DNA of 64,000 bases from Membranipora membranacea. Lineage: Eukaryota; Bryozoa; Gymnolaemata; Cheilostomatida; Membraniporidae. Shown here piece by piece: positions 11,801-22,952 of this stretch. The DNA lies in assembly GCA_914767715.1 (NCBI GenBank), contig OU612065.1:28086001-28150000 (forward strand), in the 5' to 3' direction. The notes beneath the pieces were generated by a model that saw only the letters and a program-made list of their open reading frames with translations, ran no database searches and was not told the origin of the DNA. Positions within the stretch are counted from its first letter, which is position 1; each line of letters opens with the position of its first letter. The position numbers were made by a program, and so were the translations under genes.

Positions 11801-13937
11801 GTCTTCATTGATGTCATTTAGTCAAAAAGGTGCATATATAGATTTTCAGCATGGACGTGGTTCAAGCTACCGTAACCAATTTGTTGGCTCTGATTGGCTC
11901 TAACCAACTAGCGAATCAGGCCAACACATCAAGCTTGCAGTGATACACGTTTAAGTTCTGATACTATCTAGTGACAAGCTTATAAAATAAAGTCGATTCT
12001 TTATGCCCCCGATTTCACCTTGTTAATTAAATCTTTTCTGTGCATAGGGTTCGATACATGACAGACCATTCCGGACACAGAGAGACTTTCTGCCTTCAGT
12101 TCCTCTATCGCTTTGTCAACATTTTTCTGTTTTCTGCTGCTAATAACAACATGAGCACCGTCCTGACCGAGCCTGCGGGCAATTGCATATCCAATCCTGA
12201 AAAGACGATAATTTGCTCACTACTCAATATCGTATTATAAGCTATTGTTGACTGTGTATAATAGAGTCAACCAAACGCTTACAGTGATTCATGGATATCA
12301 TCAGTTCTCTATGCCTATTTCAGTAGGACATCAGACCCACCTAGAACATGTTTGTTCCCTCTGTGGAGACATGGCAGGGTGATATTGCAAAAGTCAGGTG
12401 TAGTTGCAGCACCTTGATACGCAGCTTTTCAATGATCTCCTACACATCGACAGAGGAAACAATGATCTCCTACACATCCACAGAAGAAACAAACTACCTC
12501 AGTCATAAATTCATTACCAATCAGCTTGTGTATGATGGTTGGCCATAGTTATATGACTAAGCCTACATCATGGGAACCTGGGACTTACATGTCTTTACTT
12601 TGCCAATGTCCACTATCAACCACCCAAAAAACACCAAACAGGGTAAGAGACAAATTTTTTTTTTTTACAACCTACCTTGAAATCTCTCACACTAACTCAC
12701 ACCTCCTTCCTCTTTCATTTGCTTCAGGTTTGAAGGTTCTAGCACAAACAGAGCTGACTTTATGGACCAGAGAAAAAAGATGCCTCTACCTTTCTGCCTT
12801 TCAGGTTTTTGTGAATTTTGTAGAGGCATCTTTTATCTCTGGTCCATAAAGTCAGCTCTGTTTGTGCTAGAACCTTCAAACCTGAAGCAAATGAAAGAGG
12901 AAGGAGGTGTGAGTTAGTGTGAGAGATTTCAAGGTAGGTTGTAAAAAAAAAAAATTTGTCTCTTACCCTGTTTGGTGTTTTTTGGGTGGTTGATAGTGGA
13001 CATTGGCAAAGTAAAGACATGTAAGTCCCAGGTTCCCATGGCCTACATCACTCAATGCATCTCTTATGGTGATTTGAAATGTATATTGATATTAACAGTA
13101 CAGTAATTCTGCCAGTACAGAATGACATATTCCACAAAACAATCTTATGATTAAAGCATTGTGACAACAGCAGATCTTCTCAACACATCATATAGCCTAT
13201 TGGTAATATATGAGAAAGCCTGCCTCTCATTTAATTGATAAACTTAAACCACTCCTGACACAGCTGGGCTTTGCCCAGCAGTGCCACCAGACAAAAAATT
13301 AAATAGAGAGTTGTGGCATCAAAATATCTAGCCAGTAGCTTTGAATGGAGTTATATGAGCTCCCAAAATGTAAGGAGTATCTTCTTCCCCAGCCTTTCAC
13401 CATTAGTGATGACATATGTTGAGGTTGACCAATCGGGTGCCTTTAAAATCTAGCTGAGATCCAACAATTTTAAAAGTGTTTGATCTCAGCTAGATTTTAA
13501 AGACACCTGATTGGTCAACCTCAACGTATGTCATCACTAATGGTGGATGGCAGAGGTAGGAAGATACTCCTTACATTTTGAGAGCTCATATAACACCATT
13601 CAAAGCTACTGGCTAGATATTTTGATGCCACAACTCTCCATTTAAATTTTTGACTGGTGGCTATGCTGGGCAAAGCCCAGCAGTGGTTTAACTGTTTGTG
13701 GAAACATTCAGATAATGCATAATAATCTGAAGTCACTTTCCAAGTACTAAGTTAAGTAACACAAATCTTACTAGGAGTAAAATGTTTTACTCTTTGCACA
13801 AACTGTTGTGTTCCTTACCCTTCAGTTGATGCTGTGACTATCGCAACCTTTCCAGTGAGCCTCCCCATTGTACCACAGGCTCTAACAGTCTGTAAATTTA
13901 CTGCCCCTCTGTAAAGGAGCCTTGCAAACAGTTTCAT
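8900..13937 (-). CDS. DHRS4: DHRS4-like NADP(H)-dependent carbonyl/retinal reductase
   Basis: A short-chain dehydrogenase/reductase of 271 residues in nine exons: 13819-13937, 12019-12196, 11667-11744, 11293-11316, 10944-11014, 10708-10759, 9671-9805, 9290-9333 and 8900-9014. The phases join in frame throughout. The cofactor motif is TASTEGIG (35-42), followed by SNAA (112-115), Asn138, Ser166, and the catalytic Tyr179 and Lys183 in YSVTK. The TASTxGIG and SNAA variants and the ending PSRL are specific to DHRS4. The C-terminal SRL is a PTS1 peroxisomal signal; DHRS4 enzymes reduce carbonyls and retinal there. The first 23 residues are Arg-rich and lack acidic residues, like a mitochondrial presequence. 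Met24 could serve as a second start. Exon 4 is only 24 nt. Intron 1 holds two MITEs. The gene is head to head with BUD31. Confidence 0.93.
10043..10133. repeat. CAGGGAG / CTCCCTG hairpin repeat
   Basis: Copies of CAGGGAG and CTCCCTG alternate and can pair with each other, in an intron of the DHRS4-like gene. Related motifs recur near 38715-38785 and 56447-56522, so this is a small dispersed family. An adjacent (GT)n run sits at 10154-10170. Confidence 0.5.
10154..10170. repeat. (GT)n microsatellite
   Basis: About eight uninterrupted GT units in the intron between exons 6 and 7 of the DHRS4-like gene. Confidence 0.9.
10500..10625 (-). mobile_element. tRNA-derived SINE fragment
   Basis: On the minus strand, TGGTTCATGCGC resembles a pol III A box, and GGGTTCGAATCCC is a perfect B box about 33 nt further on. 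The sequence does not fold into an intact tRNA with acceptor stem and continues into non-tRNA sequence, so a SINE head or decayed tRNA relic fits better than a functional tRNA gene. It lies in an intron of the DHRS4-like gene, in the same orientation. Confidence 0.6.
12431..12490. repeat. 30-bp tandem duplication
   Basis: Two adjacent 30-bp copies starting AATGATCTCCTACACATC differ at two positions. They lie in intron 1 of the DHRS4-like gene, just beside the 12569-13040 MITE. Confidence 0.9.
12569..13040. mobile_element. hAT-type fold-back MITE with 8-bp target duplication
   Basis: A 472-bp near-perfect palindrome. The left end CATGGGAACCTGGGACTTAC is repeated inverted at the right end, and the arms of about 220 bp meet around a short centre near 12800. 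The element is flanked on both sides by GCCTACAT (12561-12568 and 13041-13048), an 8-bp direct duplication characteristic of hAT insertions. It has no transposase, so it is non-autonomous. Frames on both strands are mirror images of each other and are not genes. It lies inside DHRS4 intron 1. Confidence 0.88.
13244..13691. mobile_element. Fold-back MITE flanked by TTAA
   Basis: A 448-bp inverted repeat centred near 13470. Read inward from each side, the ends are TTAAACCACT followed by GCTGGGCTTTGCCCAGCA, with a 9-bp insertion in the left copy. The TTAA at both ends fits a piggyBac-like target site, although a TA target of a Tc1/mariner-type MITE cannot be excluded. The arms have diverged more than those of the neighbouring hAT MITE, suggesting an older insertion. 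Confidence 0.75.
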
Positions 13938-14274
13938 CTGTTATTCGCAGTCTTATCAACTCTAAACTGGTGTTATCACACACTTTCTGCCCTGCCCACT
14001 TTTCAGAAATAGCCTCATGTCATGGTATCTACCACAACTCACAACGAGGAAATTTACTAATGGGTCGCATACAGTTTATAATTCTGTGTATCACAGGCTA
14101 CTAAGCTCAACCTTGAACTTACAACTACGCTTGCGTGATTGAAAAAGATTATTTAGTTTCCTGTTGGAAGTTTTTGTTGACAACATTGGGTGACAGAAAG
14201 ATAGAAGAGAGTAGAGTTATTCATTGACAAAGAAAATTTCCTTGATCCTCAGTGTTTCTGGTTATATTGGGAAG
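13938..14274. promoter_or_regulatory. Shared divergent promoter region DHRS4 / BUD31
   Basis: Only 337 bp separate the start codons of the minus-strand DHRS4-like gene and plus-strand BUD31. Both core promoters and both 5' UTRs must fit here unless upstream noncoding exons exist. I see no convincing TATA box at a sensible distance from either start. Confidence 0.6.
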
Positions 14275-17200
14275 ATGCCTAAAGTCAAACGTAGTAGAAA
14301 GCCACCACCTGATGGATGGGAGTTGATTGAACCGACTCTTGATGAGCTGGAAGGCAAAATGAAAGAAGGTAAGTTTTGATGTTGTAGTAACTTGTAAGTT
14401 TAGGATTGGAACTGAATTGATTGTTATTCATTATTATATATACTGCCTTGTAATGAAGACATTTTTATCTAATAATGTGCTCAGAGGCAGTGTGCACCTG
14501 GTTTTGAGACTAGACAGAGGTTGGAGCACTTGTGAGGACAACGACTAGGAGTATAAGAAAGTCTCTTATTTAATGTCTTTTATAAGTCATAACCCCTGGT
14601 GGGTATTGATCAGCAGTGTAATCGGGTCGTGTTTTCGGTAGGTTTTTATTGGTAGTCTCCCTACATGATTTATTATGTGGCAAGTTTTAATATGAGAACC
14701 CTTATTATATTGTGGAAATTACCTTTAGACAATGTGCACTGACATTGGACTGGAAATCAACCGGTTCCACTGCCTTTGATGTCAAACAGAATCAAAAATA
14801 TTTTCTATACTAACTCAAAAAAGAAAATATTGATACTCATACTTCTGGGCGGCTAGGGAAGGTTTCAAATCCACAACAAATAGATTGCTTTGCCGACAAT
14901 CTACTCATGTATGCATGATGAGCTGATGAATGTGCTGTTGAATAGGAATTTTAAAATGTAAAACCAAACGGACCAAGCAATAACATCATCAACTGATTGA
15001 AATTCGTTAGCTTGATACATTTGGAGTTCATATTTTAGTATTTTTATGAGAAAATCAAAACAATAGCGACACAAGCTTGTGAAGTGTGTGTCTGACCTCA
15101 GATCTATTTGTATTTGATACATGACCATCTGTCATCAACATTAAAACGTCAATGAGTAAAGTGAATTTTTGTAGTTTTGCGACGTCAATGGCTTGTACAT
15201 GGGGAGGTTCCAAATACTGTTTAACCAATGTAAAACCATTGCCTTGAAAGTTTGAGTGCAAATTACTACTCCAATATCATGATTCAAATGTAGAATACTA
15301 TTTAACACAGGGAAATGAAAATTTATTTATTTATTGAGGTTTTCTAAAATGTTGCAGTGAGGCCATATTGAAATCAATGTCAATGACCGATTAGAACATC
15401 AACATTTCAAATGCCATTAGAAAGCTGCCCGGGATCAGCTACCGACCATAATTAGCCCATTGACATATTTATCTGGAATCATTATGTCATTTTATATTTG
15501 TTTTTAAAAAAGTATGTAGAGAATACTGTTTTATCATCTTGGAATCAAGGAGTTGGAATGAGTTGGAATGAAGAGTCAAATTTAGTGCAAGAAGGTTAGA
15601 AAGTAGTCAAGTTTATTGTTAGAGGCTGATTTCATCTTATCATATGGTTAAGTATACATGTATGAATGTATATATGGTTTGGCTTTATTTTTTTGTAATA
15701 ACCATTGACAACATACGGGATAGCGTATGTGACAGCGTCTTTGATGTACTGCAAAATGACAAAAGTATGTATGTGCTTGAAATACTCTTTTTTAACGACA
15801 CTAGCGCCACATTCAGAATCATCCCTATTTCATCCATTCACAATAAAAGTATATTATGCTATACCATATATATATTGCCGTAGAGTAGGTTCCATCTCGG
15901 GATTTTTCTGTTTGGCACCTGGGGACGAAAATGACTATAACGGTTCTGATTCCTATGTTGGACAAAAGGTTTTTTATAATGGGGTTGAAACAGCATATAA
16001 CTTGTTTGCAGCCATATTTAATTTATTGTTATATGTGATGGATTGGAGAATGAGTGAATGATTCATGACTGATATAGAAACATAAAATGAAGCTTAAAAT
16101 TTGATTATTTTTCTTTAGCGGAGACAGACCCACACGAGGGCAAGAGAAAAGTTGAGGCTCTCTGGCCTATATTCAGGCTACACCATCAAAGATCTAGATA
16201 TATATATGACCTTTATTACAGAAGAAAAGCAATCAGTAAAGGTAAGCGGTTGATGTATATCTGACATAAGTTCAACAGAAGAGTATATCAGCCACCGCTC
16301 GCAATATTCTATCATCAATAGCATCTTCAAGGCTAGACTCTGATGACTCCCTATAACAGGCTATCAATGTGGTTACTGACCCTTCAGGGTTATATCGGAA
16401 CCATTATTGTCACTCGTTAGCCCATAGTGACACAAGTGACTATCTACCCTCAAAAATCACCAGAACCTATTCTTAATCACTTCTCTTTCTCATTACAGAA
16501 TTATACGACTATTGTCTCAAAGAAAGAATTGCTGATGCTAACTTGATTGCTAAATGGAAGAAACAAGGTTATGAAAATCTATGCTGTTTGAGGTGCATTC
16601 AAGCTCGGGATACAAACTTTGGAACCAACTGTATTTGCAGGGTACCAAAAGCAAAACTAGAAGAGGTGCGCATATTAGTAACAGTGTTTTGATTCAATAA
16701 TACATACAGTGCAGTTCACTCAATTTAAACCTCTGGTGACCACAAAAAAAAATTGTCAATTTCATTAGAATGCATTGAGATCAATAATGAGCCCTTATCT
16801 GTATTATGGGTCGTGTTGGATATTGCTTCTGTGGTGTTATCTTCTCATGTGTCACTATTAATCTGCCTTTCCTGTGTTTGGCTGATGGGTTTGGGGATGT
16901 GTTTAGTTGTCTCCTCACGTTGGGTTTCGTTTGACAACAAACCCAAGCTGAGGAGATAACTTCAAATTGTTGGACTGTCTATCCAGGGAATTTGGGACTG
17001 CTGGAGAGTGCACTTCAGCTGTCACGTGACATTTGTTATCACTATCATGGATACGTAAACTTTTTTCTCTTCTCATGAATAAATTAGTGAATACCCAAAC
17101 TCTATGATTTAGCTGAAGGGACCAATTTTCCATGTCCGAATTAGGAGTTCTGATTCATAAAGTCTGAATTAACACTGCAATTTGTATTCGCTTAATGGTT

Positions 17201-17406
17201 TTTCCAACTGTTAACCATTTAATCCAGTAGGACACCCAACCATGATTTGTGAAAGTACAGGTAGTCCTTTGTTTTGAAAAAAATCTGATGCATTGAGGTT
17301 CATAATTATCACTGCATCAATTAAAACGAACTCATATGATTGTTGATCTTTTCAGGGTAAGATCGTGGAATGTGTGCACTGTGGCTGCAGAGGATGCTCC
17401 GGTTGA
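14275..17406 (+). CDS. BUD31: BUD31 (G10) spliceosomal protein
   Basis: Four exons (14275-14368, 16119-16241, 16499-16665, 17356-17406) give 144 residues, the same length as human BUD31. The protein starts [20 protein letters not shown], has the conserved [14 protein letters not shown] block in the middle, and ends in a Cys-rich zinc cluster ([19 protein letters not shown]). BUD31 is a core component of activated spliceosomes, needed for pre-mRNA splicing in the nucleus. The start is fixed by homology. Intron 1 is about 1.75 kb and I found no gene in it. The gene is head to head with the DHRS4-like gene and tail to tail with TCP1, whose stop lies about 260 bp beyond. Confidence 0.98.
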
Positions 17407-17667
17407 TGAGATGTACTGTGAATAATAGCTAGATACACTCATGGCTGAATCTTGAATGAATCTTTCACAGTGCCAAATGGAGATATACCCATCATACATG
17501 TATATAATTTGTGTACATATTTTATGTCAATAATCTCAGCATTTTAAGTACTAAAGTATATTTTACTCACATTCACACATTACAAAGAAAGATTTTTAGA
17601 TCAAATAATATGAATCATATAATAATATAGCAACAGAAAACATCAAAATATCAATTTATTTATCTAT

Positions 17668-20600
17668 TTATAAGGTGCCAGCTCTGAGGGCATCCTGGTA
17701 TGATGATCCCTGCTCTTTCTGTTCAGGGAACAATTTGATCATGTCATCTATACGCAGGATTGTGATTGCTGCCTCTGTGGCAAATTTGAGACTCTTGACT
17801 TTGGACATAGCTGGCTCAAACACTCCAGCTTTCTTGTTATCTCTCACCACTCCTTTCACTAGATCTAAGCCGACCCTGAAATGAGCAATATAATCTGTAT
17901 TATTTGGGATCTAGCAACAGCTCTGAAGGACCAAAATTATTGATAATTTGCTGGATGGATTGATGATGGTAAGAATGCACAATTCACAACGTGAATTACA
18001 ACCAATAACATTTTTTTAAGCTGGATCAAGTTTTAATAGGAGTTACATATTCATCTTTATTCTCACCATTTGAGGTCCTTGTGTTCTGGCTTCATCTGTG
18101 AGGTATTATGGAAAGCTCTAAGCTTGGCTACCAGATCGGTGGAGTCTTGAGCAGCATTCACAGCAAGTTGTTTGGGGATTACCAACAGTGATCTGGCAAA
18201 CTCAGCAATAGCCAACTGTTCTCGAGAACTCTGTAAAAAGCACATTTATATTTATGTACCGAATCAAATTTGAAACTTAGGAAACGAGGCAAACATATAC
18301 AAAACAAACCAGGAAATATAAGCCACGGAAACGAATTCTTTCAACGACACTTCAATAGAAGTGTATAAATTACTTACCAATGAAGTAGCCAGGTTCTCTA
18401 GGTAGATACTGAGGGCAGCTTCCACACAGCCACCTCCTGGTACTAGAGACTTAGATTCTAACACTCTCTTCACTACACATAGGGCGTCATGCATAGATCT
18501 CTCCATCTCATCTACCATAAAATCGTTGGCTCCTCGCAAGATTATTGATGCTGCAGATCTGGCTTTTGGTCTAAAATGATAAATATCAAAAATTACTAAA
18601 AAGCCATTAAGCCAGCTACAGTGTATGATCGATAATCCTATTCCTGATATTATGAATTTCCTGCTATGTCAGATGTGAATCTTTATCTAGTAGATAGTGA
18701 CTTCACCCAATCCTGTTTTATTTCTTGGTGACTATAGGATAGGATAATTTATTCTTTCTCTGCCAAGTGGTTGAGAAATAAAAGCGTCTGTTGAGCTCAT
18801 AATAAAAATATTAAAATACTGTATAATATAAAAATGTTGCAGTGTTGTACCGTTATAAAATGATATTCAGAAAAATGTTTAATTAAAAAAATTTGATGCA
18901 TTGTGCTCTAAAACAGTTCTTACGAATATCAACTCTACACTTCGAGTCATGGTAGCGCCCTGAAGGTAGCTTATCTAGCTCAAAAAGAGGGTCATCCTCA
19001 TTGGCGTACATTCTAAGAGAGATGTTACTGGGGCAAGTTATTAGATGTCTTCATACTAAGAAAAGATCAGCCTAATTTCACACATGTATCTTTCTGAGAA
19101 CAGGATATCGACCCACTAAGTTACCTGGTATTTTCGCCCGTACGAGTGATACAGCGACGATCATATTGACACATGGCTAATATATACCCCTCGCCTAAAC
19201 GAGATACAACAACCTCTCCTTCCTGAGTGCTTACCCCTTTATGAGGATGAGTTCATCATCACAGATTCTCTCTTGTACGACCTCTTCACAAGTTCCGAGC
19301 ATTGAGGCATCAAATGACTCATCACCTTCCATGTTAGCCATAGTCATAAGGAAAGTGGCTGCAGAGAATAAAAAAATGCTGTATAGTGGAGAAATACGAC
19401 ATTAAAAAACTAGTCAACACTGTATACCTGTTGTCACCAGGGAGGGTGGAATATATACTTTCACCCTACCTGTTGCCACGAATTTATGAATTATTCATTC
19501 ATTGTAATATGGAGTTGTCTTAACTTGACTGAAATATTAACACGAGGTTGGATAACTACAAACTCATATTGACAATTGCATACATAATTTTATTTGCTAA
19601 AAAATAAAGGGATAAAATCATGTGATACTTACCTCCAGTACACTTAGCGATTCTCTTGAGGTCCACCTTTTTACACCTCCTTACAGCCATAGCACCGGCC
19701 TCCACAAAGTATTTGAGACAGAGATCATCTATACCTCCGGTTGTGAGGATGACATTAGCTCCTGCAGCTAAGATCTTCTGTATTCTATCCTTAGTGATAT
19801 CTGTTTCCCTACGGATAGGAAAAATCATAATCATAAAATTTATTTTATGGACTGGATGTTTATGGAGTAATTAACATGAATGTCCCTTACAACTATTTGA
19901 AAATTTAGATTTCTATAAATATTGGATTTTATCAAGATATCTTGAGCAAAAATAAGGTTGTCAAAGAAAAATATGTAATTGTTTTCATCATAAACTCACC
20001 TTTGTCTAATTCCTTCAAGCTTCTCAGGATCTTCAACAAGGATTTGAACTCCAAGTTTCAGTCTTGTCTTCTGCAAGTTGAAATCTAAGCAAGCTATCTT
20101 AGGGTTAACGACCCTCTTTGGCATCTGTTGAGAGCCCACAGTACAGTTGAGGGCATAGCCGTTGACTAGAACCGTTTCTTTAGCACTTTTGCCATGGGCT
20201 TTGAGTATATTTACCGCCTTGATTGGAAATCTGTCAACGAAAAAAGTCTGTGGTAGAATATCACATTTGGACATGCCCTTCAAAAAATAACATAAACAAA
20301 GATCTTTGATCGAAGACCCTATATGAGCATTAATTAATCTTGTTGATATTTTTATCTGTTGGCCAATAGAGAGAGATTGTGCTACGCAGTCTTAAATTTC
20401 CTGACAAGTGATTATTCCACATGTCCAAAGTTTGCTCTCCTATACTACCGTTTGTTAGTCTTAATTCCTCACATTGAATTGAATTATATGCATGCAGCTC
20501 CCTGCAATCTACACTTGAAAGAGAGCCCAACTGTTCAAGTATGTGATTGTCATAGAAGGAAGTTTCTGACACTTCCAATATATAGGTTTTGACTTACTTG

Positions 20601-22748
20601 GAATTTCCTTTTGGGTCTGTCATTTTTACAGCCATGGCAGCGTCAACAACCATGTTAGAGAAGAAGTCGGCATCAGTTCCAATAATTTTGCTCGACATCG
20701 AGGTCTTGGCAGCATTTATGATGCACTCTTTGCCAAGCTCGTCTGTGCTGATTGTCAGATTTTCTTGAATATACTTACAAGCCTCTCTACAAACCACAAT
20801 AAAACATGACAGATGTAATCTCATATATGACAACAAATGGCAATTTTGGTGACAAAAAAAACTTTGTTTAAAGTGACAGTCCTACTATGCCATGTTTGGT
20901 ATGGTTTTAAAGATCTCAGACTGAAAAGTTATTAGGGCATATGAAATAAAACAGCCTGTGAACCTAATTGCAGTAAAACTGCTGTAAAGTCTGAAAATTG
21001 GGATCATAGAGATTTATTGCCTCCACCTGACCACTATGATTCAATATGATCCCTGCTAAAATATTTTGAAAAAAACTAATATGCTATTTTCCACAATTTT
21101 AATTTTTTTTATCATTTTCATTTGCCCTATGAATTCACAATATTTTTTTTACTGGGGTAATATATCCACTTTTCTAATAGGACTGACCATTTAACATCTG
21201 CACAATTTCTCACCGGACACTAAGCAAGATCTAGGTAATAGGTGTTTATACATCATATAGCCAAATGTTTTCACGTTGCACTAATCGCACTGTTTTAAAA
21301 CAAGTTGTGTGCCGGTTAAATGACTTTAAACCTAATACTATGTGTGTTGTATCGACTTTTTGAAGAAAAAAGGGAGAAAAAATCTTTCTCAAAAAGGGGA
21401 TATCACATCTGAAATCCGTTCGATTGAATGACCTTTCAATGAATAAAAATCTTGTTGTGCAATTTTCTACCTATGCTGTCAAAACACATTTTCAATCATC
21501 ACAGCATGGGGTGCAACCTACTTGCAGGCGAGTCTGTAGCCACTGATAACAGACGTAGGATGGATTTTTTGTCGGACCAGCTCATCTGCATTCTTGAGAA
21601 GCTCAGATGCGATGATAACAACAGAAGTTGTGCCATCTCCGACTTCCTCATCCTGTAGCTGAGCTAATTCACACAGAATCTTGGCTGCTGGGTGTTCCAC
21701 TTCAAGCAGCTTGAGAATTGTGGCACCGTCATTTGTGATGGTCACATCCTAGAAAGTGAAATGTAAACACACATACATACTGAGCTGACAACATTCAAGG
21801 GTTGTCTTAATTCATATAGGTTCTATCATTTCTACTATCCACACATCACACATTCTCCATCAGAAATTTACCCTCTTCAATCAATGGTAACTTAATTATA
21901 TTTTAGCAGCGTGCACCTCCAAAGTTATCAAAGGAAGGAAGTTTATGTTGTGATCTACATCAGGAGCACTTACCCCTACATCATCTACGAGCATCTTATC
22001 TAGGCCTACAGGACCCAAACTGCTCTTCACTATGTTGGCAATGGTTGCTGCGGCAGACACTGTAAAACAAAAATATTTATTGCAGAGTTGGTCACATACG
22101 ATAAAATGCCCCATTTTCAGCTTTCTAAAATTGAAATCCGACTTCAAACTTAGCAGCTTATCAAAATTTCAAGATCCCGAGAATCTCAGTTTCTACTTCT
22201 CTATACTTGTAGTGTCATTAATGCCACAACAAACTTACAATAATTGAACATATGAAAACAACATGACCAAATTAATAGTACATACTATATATAATATATA
22301 TTTATTATTAAAAAAAATGTAACTTGTTTGTTGCTACACCAACACAACAGAGTTACGATTCATTCATAATCGTCTTGACATATTAATACCGCACTACAAG
22401 TCTGGTATGTTTCCAATATTGATTCTTTAAAACTATAACACATATTATGATGTATATGTTTAATAATAATGTAATAGATAGTCATCTAACCAAGGAGTGT
22501 TTACTCCTTGATTGATCTAACAACAGACTTCTAGAATGTTCTAGACTACAAGAAGAAAGTTGGGTCGTGATGATGATCTTTTACGCCCGTAATTTGTTAA
22601 GTAATCAATGAGTATACAGTAATGGTTAACATGGTTGGATACGTCTCCTGTCAATGGTTGCGCATTTGCTCTTACCATTCTGTGTCCTGATAGAGCTTCC
22701 ACTGGTTCTTGTTCCGCCAACACTCAGTACAGATTGTGTTGATGCCAT
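17668..22748 (-). CDS. TCP1: T-complex protein 1 subunit alpha (CCT1)
   Basis: Ten exons: 22676-22748, 21974-22059, 21522-21748, 20598-20786, 20000-20230, 19633-19808, 19235-19358, 18378-18570, 18067-18230 and 17668-17875. They join in frame to 556 residues, the length of human TCP1. This is the alpha subunit of the cytosolic chaperonin CCT/TRiC, which folds actin, tubulin and other proteins using ATP. Visible motifs are [13 protein letters not shown] and TNDGATIL (equatorial domain), GDGTT (90-94, ATP binding), the hydrolysis Asp397 in [13 protein letters not shown] (412-416) and NAAQDSTD (458-465). The phrases [14 protein letters not shown] and [11 protein letters not shown] separate it from other CCT subunits. 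An AATAAA lies just past the stop (17655-17660 on the minus strand). Intron 1 holds a heat-shock element. It shares a 204-bp promoter with the crotonase gene. Confidence 0.98.
22528..22547. promoter_or_regulatory. Heat-shock element in TCP1 intron 1
   Basis: The site reads cTTCtaGAAtgTTCtaGAc: three perfect alternating NTTCN/NGAAN pentamers and a fourth matching two of three core bases. This is the HSF trimer-binding consensus. It lies within TCP1 intron 1, about 200 bp downstream of the TCP1 start codon. Mammalian CCT genes are known HSF targets, so the location makes sense, but occupancy is inferred. Confidence 0.65.
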
Positions 22749-22952
22749 GATGCTTGAAGAATGAATGAGAAACAGTTGTGTAGTGTATCTCTAAATCGTT
22801 GTTTTGAGTCAAATATAATAGGGAGGATAAAATAACAGAGTGTTATTGGAAACTACAAAACTCTCGCGTGATCAAATGGGATTATTACAATGATGTCTTA
22901 AAATCTTTCAATTATAGTTTTCAAGAAAATAACTCTAGACGTCAATTCCAAC
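22749..22952. promoter_or_regulatory. Shared divergent promoter region TCP1 / crotonase gene
   Basis: The start codons of TCP1 (minus) and the crotonase gene (plus) are separated by only 204 bp. The interval contains CTCTCGCGTGA, close to the TCTCGCGAGA element found in many bidirectional animal promoters, and AGACGTCA, one base short of a CRE. No TATA box is evident. Both motif readings are inference. Confidence 0.6.

Noticed and set aside
12526-13020. Two long open frames of 107 and 86 codons on opposite strands with almost the same peptide
   Set aside because: They are mirror images created by the palindromic arms of the MITE at 12569-13040.
15644-16061. Overlapping open frames in BUD31 intron 1
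   Set aside because: They have no motif and no splice support, and lie between well-defined BUD31 exons.
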